Below are positions 7,679 to 14,839 of a stretch of 64,000 nucleotides of DNA, piece by piece (the stretch's first letter is position 1; each line of letters opens with the position of its first letter). The DNA is from JAAYCT01 sp964499575 (GTDB taxonomy: Bacteria; Bacillota; Clostridia; Saccharofermentanales; Saccharofermentanaceae). Where the stretch lies: NCBI GenBank assembly GCA_964499575.1, contig CAZCLK010000004.1, forward strand, positions 1 through 64,000, written 5' to 3'. Under the pieces are notes generated by a model. It was not told where the DNA came from and made no database searches. It saw only the letters and a program-made list of their open reading frames with translations. The translations under genes were made by a program, and so were the position numbers.

Positions 7679-9298
7679 CTATTGTATCAACATCCTCGTG
7701 ATGGGGCTCGTCGGCGAACGGAAGACGTCGCCGATCCGGCCGGTCTCGACAATCCGGCCGTCGTCCATCACCGCGACGCGATCGCAGATCGAACGGATGA
7801 CCTTCAGGTCGTGGGATATGAACAGAAAAGCGATACCGTTGCGTTGATTGATATCCCACAGGAGCCGAAGGATCTGAGTCTGGACCGTCACGTCGAGGGA
7901 TGAGACGGGCTCATCCGCGATGATCAGCGAGGGGGACAGCATCAGGCTCATCGCGAGAGCGACACGCTGGCGTTGTCCGCCGGACAATTGGCTCGGGTAG
8001 TAGTCGAAGTATTTCTTCGGAAGACCGACCTGCGTCATCATTTGCAGTACGCGGTCCCTCCGCTCCTTTTTTTCGAGAAGCCGGTGGACGCGTAACGGTT
8101 CCTCCAAAAGCCAGCCGATCGTCTTGTATGGGTTCAGTGAGTTGTAGGGGTCCTGAAAGACCAGTCCGACCGACGGCTTCCGGAAGCGACGGCTTTTCGA
8201 AAAATCCGAAAAAAGCGTCTCATTTTCATAGATTTGCCCGGATGTGCCCGGCAGAAGCCCGGTGAGGACCCGCGCCAGCGTGGTTTTACCGCAGCCGCTG
8301 GATCCGATGAGCCCCAATATCTCTCCCGGAAGGATCTTCAGAGATACATCCTTGAGGACTTCTTTCTCTTCGCTTCCGATTCGAAGAAAGCCGGAGGAGT
8401 ATCCGGCGACCAGCGACTCGATGCGGATCAGCGGGACGGCGTCGACGGGCGGCGCGGTTTTTTCGGCCTTCGAATCGCGGATTTCGAAACGCGCACCGCG
8501 CAGAAGCGAAGCCGTGTGCGGGTGTCCGGGTGAATGAAGGATATCCGATGTCGCGTCGCACTCGACAATCCGACGGTTATGCATGATGGCCAGACGGTCA
8601 CACATCCGCTCCAGGACCTTCAGGTCATGCGAAATGAAAAGGACCGTGAGGTGAAAACTTTGGCTGATCCTTCGAAGCTGGTCGAGAATCTGATTCTGAG
8701 TCACGCTGTCAAGCGCCGTAGTCGGCTCATCGGCGATCAGAAGTGTCGGTTTCAACAGAAGCGCCCCGGCGATCAGGGCACGTTGGCGCTGACCTCCGGA
8801 AAGTTGATGCGGGTAGGAGTGATATACTCGCCCCGGATTGTGGAACCCGACATGCGCGAGCATCTCCATAATCCGGGTCTTGCGGGCAACCGGGGTTTCC
8901 TTGACCGTTTCGGGATCACGGTGTGCGGCGATGACCTCTTCCAGGTGTTTGCCGATGGTCATCAGGGGGTCAAGGGACGACAACGGCTCCTGAAAAATCA
9001 TGCCGATTTCTTTACCGAGGAGATCCCGCCGTTGCTTCGGAGGCAACTTCAGCAGATCCTTTCCGCGAAAAAGAACCTCGCCTGACGTAACGACGGCAGT
9101 CTCGGGAAGCAGACCGGCGATCGCAAGTGCCGTGATGGTCTTGCCGGATCCGGATTCTCCGACGATTCCGAATATTTCGCCGTCACGGATATCAAAGGAC
9201 AGGCGGGACAGAACCGTATTATCCGTCCGGCCTCCGGATTGCGGGAAACTGAGCGTCAGATTTCTGACCGACAGGATCGGGGTGGATTCATAGGCCAT
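7679..9298 (-). CDS. Oligopeptide/dipeptide ABC importer, fused double ATPase
   Basis: Powers peptide or nickel uptake. This 539-residue chain contains two complete ATPase halves: Walker A 'GESGSGKT' at 47-54, signature 'LSGGQRQR' at 166-173 and Walker B 'LLIADEP' at 186-192, then a second Walker A 'GSSGCGKT' at 332-339 with its own 'LSGGQRQR' and 'LIIADEP' further on. The halves correspond to the separate OppD and OppF (DppD/DppF) subunits, here in one polypeptide as in GsiA. It is the last transporter gene of a minus-strand operon that runs binding protein, two permeases, ATPase. The substrate cannot be decided between peptides, nickel chelates and glutathione-like compounds. Confidence 0.9.
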   Translation of the reverse strand: MAYESTPILSVRNLTLSFPQSGGRTDNTVLSRLSFDIRDGEIFGIVGESGSGKTITALAIAGLLPETAVVTSGEVLFRGKDLLKLPPKQRRDLLGKEIGMIFQEPLSSLDPLMTIGKHLEEVIAAHRDPETVKETPVARKTRIMEMLAHVGFHNPGRVYHSYPHQLSGGQRQRALIAGALLLKPTLLIADEPTTALDSVTQNQILDQLRRISQSFHLTVLFISHDLKVLERMCDRLAIMHNRRIVECDATSDILHSPGHPHTASLLRGARFEIRDSKAEKTAPPVDAVPLIRIESLVAGYSSGFLRIGSEEKEVLKDVSLKILPGEILGLIGSSGCGKTTLARVLTGLLPGTSGQIYENETLFSDFSKSRRFRKPSVGLVFQDPYNSLNPYKTIGWLLEEPLRVHRLLEKKERRDRVLQMMTQVGLPKKYFDYYPSQLSGGQRQRVALAMSLMLSPSLIIADEPVSSLDVTVQTQILRLLWDINQRNGIAFLFISHDLKVIRSICDRVAVMDDGRIVETGRIGDVFRSPTSPITRMLIQ

Positions 9299-9300
9299 GC

Positions 9301-10128
9301 TTATACCCCTCCCGCTTTGTATTTGATACGGATACCCTCACTGAGGAAATAAAGACCGAGAACATAAAGAACAAGAAAAAGCGACGGAAAAATGACCATC
9401 CAAGGCGCGGATGTAACATAACTTTGCCCGTCTTTCAAAAGATTTCCGAGACTGGGGTCGGGCACCTGAACACCCTGTCCGAGGTAACTGAGTCCGGCCT
9501 CGGCCAGAGCCATGTTCGCGATCCCGACAACCACGGCCGGTGCCAGTTGATGAATCAGTCCGGGAAACAAATGTATAAATAACAGTCTCGGGGTCTTCAC
9601 TCCGATGATTTGTGCCTGAAGGATGTACTCCCGGTCTTTGAGCTGTCGGATCCCTGTCCTGAAAATACGCGCGTAACTCGGAGCGAATACGATCCCGAAG
9701 CCTAATATGATGCTGGGGATGCCCTTGCCGATGACCGCTACGAATACAAGGGCCAATAACAATCCGGGGAAAGCCATGATCGAATCGGCCAGCAACATGA
9801 GCGCATTATCGAAAAAACCGCCGAAATGACCGGCTAAAGACCCGATGATCATGCCGAGAGTAAAAGCGATCGCGATTCCGGCAAGAGAAATCAAGACGGT
9901 CGGTCGGATTCCGAGCATGACCCGGCTCAACAAATCCCGTCCTTCATGATCACACCCGAATATATGTGCGGGACCCGGACGTGCAAGTTGAGTCGCGCTG
10001 CTTGTGGCATATGCGTCGCCGGGCAGGAAGAAAAAGGAAAGGATCGCAATAAACAGGACGATTCCGACGAAGGCGGCTCCGACGATGAGAAAAAGGCTGT
10101 GCGGACGATAGCGGATGATCTTGGACAT
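9301..10128 (-). CDS. Oligopeptide ABC importer permease (DppC/OppC-like)
   Basis: Membrane subunit of 275 residues. After a first transmembrane helix near residues 15-36 it shows the OppC-type segment 'HIFGCDHEGRDLLSRVMLG' and later the inner-membrane coupling loop 'EYILQAQIIGVKTPRLLFIHLFPG', the EAA-like motif that docks on the ATPase. Five to six hydrophobic helices are visible. It is separated from the fused ATPase by 2 bases and from the DppB-like gene by 11 bases, so the operon is tightly packed. Confidence 0.9.
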   Translation of the reverse strand: MSKIIRYRPHSLFLIVGAAFVGIVLFIAILSFFFLPGDAYATSSATQLARPGPAHIFGCDHEGRDLLSRVMLGIRPTVLISLAGIAIAFTLGMIIGSLAGHFGGFFDNALMLLADSIMAFPGLLLALVFVAVIGKGIPSIILGFGIVFAPSYARIFRTGIRQLKDREYILQAQIIGVKTPRLLFIHLFPGLIHQLAPAVVVGIANMALAEAGLSYLGQGVQVPDPSLGNLLKDGQSYVTSAPWMVIFPSLFLVLYVLGLYFLSEGIRIKYKAGGV

Positions 10129-10139
10129 GGAGCTCCTTT

Positions 10140-11090
10140 CTATCGGAGTCTGATTCTGGGATCAATGAGGCTGTGCAGAATGTCGGCGATAAAATACACA
10201 ACTACGGTCATAACGGCAAGGTAAAGGACAATCCCTTCGGTGAGCGGGAAATCGCGCGTGTTGATACTCGTGATCAGAAGTCGGCTGATGCCCGGGATAT
10301 TGAAAACCATTTCCACGACCAGAATTCCGCCGAGGATCTCCGACGCGAGGATCGATAATACGGTGATGATCGGTACAAGCGAATTCGGAACGATATGGCG
10401 GCGCATCACTTGAATATCCGACAGTCCGTGACTCTTGGCTGTGCGGACATAGTCCTTTTCTTTCTCAGCGATAACGGACGCCCGAACGAACTTCTGGGAT
10501 ATGGCGATCTTGGGAATCGCTACCGCAACGGAAGGATAGAACAAACTGGCAATAAACCCCGGAATGCTTTCGGTATATGATATGTATTCCCCGGCGACGA
10601 AGAGTTTCAGAGTCAGACCGAGGAAAAGCGTCATCAGCAAAGCGAGAACAAAAGGCGGGAACGCAAATAATACATGTCCCAGAACGGATAAGAACTGGTC
10701 AAGAAATTTTCCGGGACGCCCCGAGGCGGCGATGCCGAGCGGAAAGGAGACAATAACAGTCAGAAAAAGCGACATGGCGGCGATGGAGAGGGTGACCGGC
10801 AATTTCTGGGCAATCAGTCGGGACACCGGCTGGCGGAAGGTCAGCGAACGCCCCAGATCCGCGCGCATGGCTCCGGATATCCAATCGAAATATTGGGTGG
10901 TCAGGGGCCGGTCGAGCCCCATTTCGGCACGGAGGGCATCCAGTTGACCCTCGGAGGCATCGGGACCCAGGATCACCCGCGCGGGATCTCCGGGGATTAC
11001 GTAAAACGCCGCAAAAGTAATCAGCGACACCACGAAAACGGTGCACACGAGCTGGAACATCCTCTTCAGAAAATAACTCATACTCCTCAC
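10140..11090 (-). CDS. Oligopeptide ABC importer permease (DppB/OppB-like)
   Basis: Membrane subunit of 316 residues. The N-terminus 'YFLKRMFQLVCTVFVVSLITFAAFYVIPGDPAR' is the standard OppB start helix, and the coupling loop 'KDYVRTAKSHGLSDIQVMRRHIVPN' is near residues 220-245. About six transmembrane helices. It pairs with the DppC-like permease downstream and follows the binding protein gene by about 30 bases. Confidence 0.92.
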   Translation of the reverse strand: MRSMSYFLKRMFQLVCTVFVVSLITFAAFYVIPGDPARVILGPDASEGQLDALRAEMGLDRPLTTQYFDWISGAMRADLGRSLTFRQPVSRLIAQKLPVTLSIAAMSLFLTVIVSFPLGIAASGRPGKFLDQFLSVLGHVLFAFPPFVLALLMTLFLGLTLKLFVAGEYISYTESIPGFIASLFYPSVAVAIPKIAISQKFVRASVIAEKEKDYVRTAKSHGLSDIQVMRRHIVPNSLVPIITVLSILASEILGGILVVEMVFNIPGISRLLITSINTRDFPLTEGIVLYLAVMTVVVYFIADILHSLIDPRIRLR

Positions 11091-11123
11091 TCAAACCGCA
11101 GCCGTGATGCGTCCCCGCACCGG

Positions 11124-12692
11124 TTAATTGTAATGAACTAAAGACATGTCCTGCACATATATAGGATACACTTCGTAGCCGCTCAGCGCGTTACTCACGG
11201 CGACGATATTTCTCGGATCCTCGAAAAAAACCGAAGCGCTGTCCTCCGCCAGGAGTTCCTGCAGTTGACGATATTGCTCGATACGGATGTTCTCGTCCGG
11301 CTCGTTCCCGATCATTTGGAAGACCCGGTCATATTCGGGGTTTTCATAACCGATAAAATTGTTCCGCGCGTCCGAAACATACCGGTTGAGTACATCCCGG
11401 GGCGTAAATTCGGAAGTCAGCGCGATCACCGTGGACTGGAAGTCCCGATCGGTGTATACCCGACTCAGCCAGGTCGCCCAATCGACGGATTCAATCTTCA
11501 GCGTGATCCCCGCCCGGCTCAACTGGTCGGCGATCACGGTTGCCGCGTTGACATGATGCTGATAGTTCGAAGGAACCGTCACGGTCGCCTCAAAGCCTTC
11601 CGGGAATCCTGCCTCGGCAAGAAGCGCCTTCGCTTTTTCAAGGTCATAGGAGAAATACCCGTCGAGCGACTCGTTGTAATACGCCCCCATCGCGGGAGAC
11701 ATTCCGGAGAAAATCGGGGTTCCTTCTCCGTTCATCAGAAGGCGGATCAACTCGGTCCGGTCCACGGCATAATTCATCGCTTCACGTACTTTCGGAATGT
11801 TGAACGGCGACTCCCGGTTATTCAGCGCGAAAACGTGGATCAGGTTTGATTCTCCGGAAATGATCTGAAAATCCGATCGGAGCTGGTCCGCTTTTTCGGG
11901 CTCCAGATAAGGGAAGATGTCGATGCTTCCGGATCGAAGTTGCATGAAGGCCGTATTCATATCCGCGGTAATCTTGAATGTGACTTTGTCCAGATAAGGA
12001 ATGCCTGTCTGCCAGTATTCGTTATTGCGCAACAAGACGACCGACTCGCATACCCGGTATGATGAAAATTTAAACGGACCCGTCCCGATCGGAGTATCAT
12101 TGATATCGGCGACCGAACGGGGAATAATTGCAACGGTAAGAAACGGAAGGAGTTCGGCATCCGGCGCATCCAGGAGTATTCGAACCTCGCTGTCCCCGAT
12201 TACCTCAACGGCACGGATCCCCGACAGCTCCGAGATCAAAGGCGTGTCGGTATCGAGTCCCGCTGCCCGCGCGATCGAATAGACGACATCCTCGGGTGTA
12301 AGCATCTCGCCGTTATGAAAAACGACTCCGGACCGGATCGTAAACGTATAAGTCATCGCGTCTTCGGAAATCGTATACCCGGTCGCCAGAGCGGGTTCCA
12401 GTTCGCCGGACGGGGTGCACTTGACCAGTCCCTCGAATATATTGAAAAGGATCTCATCGTCTCCCGCCGCCACCGCATTATGCGGATCGAAAAGCCCCGG
12501 TTCCTGCGTAATCCCGATAACGACCTCGCCGCCGTAAATGCACCCTCCTTCCGGAGCCCGCGACTTTTGACGAAAAGGAGCGGTGCACGAGGACAACGAT
12601 TGCGCAACAAATACAAACACCAAAAAGGCGGACACTACGCGAAGAATATGGAGTATTCGTCCGTTACCGAATCCGGCTGCGAAGCGTGACAC
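11124..12692 (-). CDS. Peptide ABC importer substrate-binding lipoprotein (SBP family 5)
   Basis: Extracytoplasmic binding protein of 522 residues. The signal peptide ends in the lipobox 'LSSC', so Cys36 would be lipidated and anchored to the membrane. The mature part shows family 5 landmarks: 'GITQEPGLFDPHNA', 'NIFEGLVKCTPSGELEPALATGY' and 'YTFTIRSGVVFHNGE'. The start is GTG at 12692 with GAGAGG 7 bases upstream. It is first in the importer operon, under a TTGCCG-18-TATAAT promoter (12741-12770). The ligand is not evident. Confidence 0.92.
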   Translation of the reverse strand: MSRFAAGFGNGRILHILRVVSAFLVFVFVAQSLSSCTAPFRQKSRAPEGGCIYGGEVVIGITQEPGLFDPHNAVAAGDDEILFNIFEGLVKCTPSGELEPALATGYTISEDAMTYTFTIRSGVVFHNGEMLTPEDVVYSIARAAGLDTDTPLISELSGIRAVEVIGDSEVRILLDAPDAELLPFLTVAIIPRSVADINDTPIGTGPFKFSSYRVCESVVLLRNNEYWQTGIPYLDKVTFKITADMNTAFMQLRSGSIDIFPYLEPEKADQLRSDFQIISGESNLIHVFALNNRESPFNIPKVREAMNYAVDRTELIRLLMNGEGTPIFSGMSPAMGAYYNESLDGYFSYDLEKAKALLAEAGFPEGFEATVTVPSNYQHHVNAATVIADQLSRAGITLKIESVDWATWLSRVYTDRDFQSTVIALTSEFTPRDVLNRYVSDARNNFIGYENPEYDRVFQMIGNEPDENIRIEQYRQLQELLAEDSASVFFEDPRNIVAVSNALSGYEVYPIYVQDMSLVHYN

Positions 12693-12740
12693 GTAAAGAC
12701 CTCTCTGCCGAACGGGCGCCCTGTGTGAACCGTCATCTTT

Positions 12741-12770
12741 ATTATACGCTCACAGGTCAGGTCACGGCAA
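12741..12770 (-). promoter_or_regulatory. Promoter of the peptide importer operon
   Basis: On the minus strand TTGCCG (12770-12765) and TATAAT (12746-12741) are 18 bases apart, about 49 bases before the GTG start of the binding protein gene. Confidence 0.55.
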
Positions 12771-12840
12771 ACAATTGTTTTCGGCCGGTGATTCCGGTCG
12801 TCCGTTTGCTGGCCTTCAGAAGAAATGCCGGATACAGACA

Positions 12841-12849
12841 TGATATAAT
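12841..12849 (+). promoter_or_regulatory. Extended -10 promoter ahead of the CAP lipoprotein gene
   Basis: TGATATAAT (12841-12849) matches the extended -10 form TGnTATAAT, 94 bases before the CAP gene start. No convincing -35 is seen. Confidence 0.45.
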
Positions 12850-12943
12850 CAGTCATGGGATGAAAAACGGACGGCTTGGGTCCGCGCAGAATCATGGCAA
12901 CAGCAGACAGAATCATTACGGACCGGACGAATAAGGACCAAAC

Positions 12944-13501
12944 ATGTATTCAAAGGGTCGAGGCAATCGGGCGGGCATTTTTTTTCGAGCGGAGGCATTG
13001 CTCTGCGCGATGATATTGTTATCGTCCTGCTCCGGATCTCCCCGGCCGAACCCGGCGGAGTCTTCGACGGAATCGCAGGCTTCGGTTTCGACCGGCGACA
13101 TCGATCCGGCGGAATACATCGGGACATTTGACGAGGAAATGACCGAAGAATTGATCCGGCTGACCAATGAGATCCGCAGTAAAAATGACCTCGCCCCGTT
13201 TGAGACAAACGGGGACATGGCGGATTGGGCCGGGGTCCGGGCGGCCGAGATCGTTATCTCGTTCGAGCACGTGCGTGCCGACGGGTCCGACATGATTACG
13301 GCATATCGCGGCGATACTTATACCGCATATGATTCGGCTATCGCGTTCGGGTTCAAACAGCCCGAGGATATCCTGAATGCGTGGATGTCTCTCGAGCATC
13401 AACGAAACAATATTCTGAGTTCCGAGTTCACGCACGTCGGGGCGGCTTGTCTTTGGCATGAAGGCGTGAACTATAGTGTGATCGTTTTTTTACTTCCGTA
13501 A
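12944..13501 (+). CDS. CAP/SCP-domain lipoprotein
   Basis: Surface lipoprotein of 185 residues. The signal peptide ends with 'LLSSC', making Cys29 the lipidation site, followed by a Ser/Pro-rich tether. Residues about 65-185 resemble the CAP (SCP/PR1-like) fold: 'LIRLTNEIRSKNDLAPFETN', 'WAGVRAAEIV', the metal-site style 'SFEHVRADGS' and a terminal 'FTHVGAACL'. It is shorter than many CAP proteins. Bacterial CAP domains have no single agreed function. A 15-base gap to the next gene suggests cotranscription. Confidence 0.75.
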   Translation: MYSKGRGNRAGIFFRAEALLCAMILLSSCSGSPRPNPAESSTESQASVSTGDIDPAEYIGTFDEEMTEELIRLTNEIRSKNDLAPFETNGDMADWAGVRAAEIVISFEHVRADGSDMITAYRGDTYTAYDSAIAFGFKQPEDILNAWMSLEHQRNNILSSEFTHVGAACLWHEGVNYSVIVFLLP

Positions 13502-13516
13502 GAAGGAGAGGGATTG

Positions 13517-13873
13517 ATGAAGGATTCGAATACGGGCACGGGGAGCGAAGCGGGCATATCGGGACCGGAAGCACCCGACGCATCGGGGCAAAAGATTTTT
13601 TCGACGGTGAATATTATCATCGGTATCCTCATGAGTTGTTGCGTGGTCGGGATCATTCCGCTTGTCTTCGGTGTCCTTGCCGCGATTTATGCTTCGGAAT
13701 CCCGAAAAGCCCGAACGGATGACGAGGCAAAGTCAAGGATCAAGACTGCATTTCTCTTGAATATCATCTCTTCGGTATCGATCGTCATTTGCCTGACGGT
13801 ATTGATCATTTTTGTGCTGTGGGTCAAATCGAATATCGATTTTTATTCGTTATTCCGGGACTGGTTCATTTGA
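13517..13873 (+). CDS. CD225/dispanin-like small membrane protein
   Basis: Protein of 118 residues with a disordered acidic N-terminus (about 1-30) and two transmembrane helices near 34-56 and 80-103. Between them lies 'AIYASESRKARTDDEAKSRIKTAF', which resembles the CD225 loop (A..A..A...G....A...S..A....), and the cysteines at the end of helix 1 ('SCCVVGI') also fit. A TTG directly upstream could serve as start, but the ATG at 13517 is correctly spaced from AAGGAGAGG. The next gene encodes the same membrane module behind a zinc ribbon, so these are paralogues. Function unknown. Confidence 0.7.
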   Translation: MKDSNTGTGSEAGISGPEAPDASGQKIFSTVNIIIGILMSCCVVGIIPLVFGVLAAIYASESRKARTDDEAKSRIKTAFLLNIISSVSIVICLTVLIIFVLWVKSNIDFYSLFRDWFI

Positions 13874-14024
13874 ACCGCCGAAAACCGGCTAATTTAGAAA
13901 ATCATGAAGCAATGGTACCGCCGGACCTCAAGAGACCTTGACGCGGCAACCTCGAATGCAATATGCTGTAAGATAGTCCATTCACATGAATACGAAATTT
14001 AATAAACGATGCGGAGGTATGAAT

Positions 14025-14654
14025 ATGACAAAATGTGTAAATTGCGGGACGGAGGCGGATAACGCCAGTTTTTGCCCCGAATGCGGCGCGATGATCATCC
14101 GCGAGACGATTTCCCAGACCGGCGCTCCGCGTGTCGATCCGATGGTTTCGGAGACCCCGGTTACTGCTCCGGTTCCGGAGCAGGCACCGTTATACACTCC
14201 GGTTAACACAGCGGGTGACGTAACCGGCGATACGTCCGGATACAACTATGGCAATGCGGCCGATCAGGGAGTAAGCAATCAGCAACCCGCCTCGGTTTAT
14301 CCGCAGTATTCCGGAGCGTATACGGCGCGTCCGAGCGGCTCCGGCCAGATGGTGTTCGCGGTAATCAACATCATTCTGGGAACGATCATGTGCTGTTGCT
14401 TAGGATTGGGAATTCCGGCTCTTGTTCTTGCGATTATAGCGGCGGTTACGGCGTCCGGCGCCAACAAGGCGATGACGGCAGAGGAAGCGCAATCCAAGAT
14501 CAAGACCGCGATGATTCTGAATATCATCTCGATCGTTCTGACTGTGATTGCCGTCATTATCGTGATTGCCGTCACGGTCTGGTCGAACAGTATTGATCCG
14601 AACGACTATTACTCCCAGTACGGTTATGATTTTTCAAGCATGTTCGGATCCTGA
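14025..14654 (+). CDS. Zinc-ribbon protein with CD225-like membrane module
   Basis: Protein of 209 residues. An N-terminal zinc ribbon (Cys4, Cys7, Cys17, Cys20: 'CVNCG...CPECG') leads through a Pro/Thr/Tyr-rich linker (about 28-120) to two transmembrane helices flanking 'ASGANKAMTAEEAQSKIKTA', closely like the preceding gene. I chose the ATG at 14025, 7 bases after GCGGAGG; the open frame starts at 13986. The layout zinc ribbon plus CD225 module recurs in Bacillota proteins of unknown function. Confidence 0.75.
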   Translation: MTKCVNCGTEADNASFCPECGAMIIRETISQTGAPRVDPMVSETPVTAPVPEQAPLYTPVNTAGDVTGDTSGYNYGNAADQGVSNQQPASVYPQYSGAYTARPSGSGQMVFAVINIILGTIMCCCLGLGIPALVLAIIAAVTASGANKAMTAEEAQSKIKTAMILNIISIVLTVIAVIIVIAVTVWSNSIDPNDYYSQYGYDFSSMFGS

Positions 14655-14773
14655 CCGGCCGCTCAAACGTTTCGCATTCGGCGGGGCTCCTGCCGAAGCG
14701 GTTTTTCGGGATTGTTCATTATATGTTTTCTTGTTGGGCGGCGGGAGCGGGTGTCTTCCGGTTCGTGCCGTTG

Positions 14774-14779
14774 TATAAT
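14774..14779 (+). promoter_or_regulatory. Candidate -10 element of the coiled-coil gene
   Basis: A perfect TATAAT lies 61 bases before the start of the coiled-coil gene. No clear -35 is visible at 16-18 bases upstream. Confidence 0.35.
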
Positions 14780-14839
14780 TGTATATATCAATCAGAATCT
14801 TATTGCGTGCGCGAATTTATTAATTAAGAGGTGGCGGCT

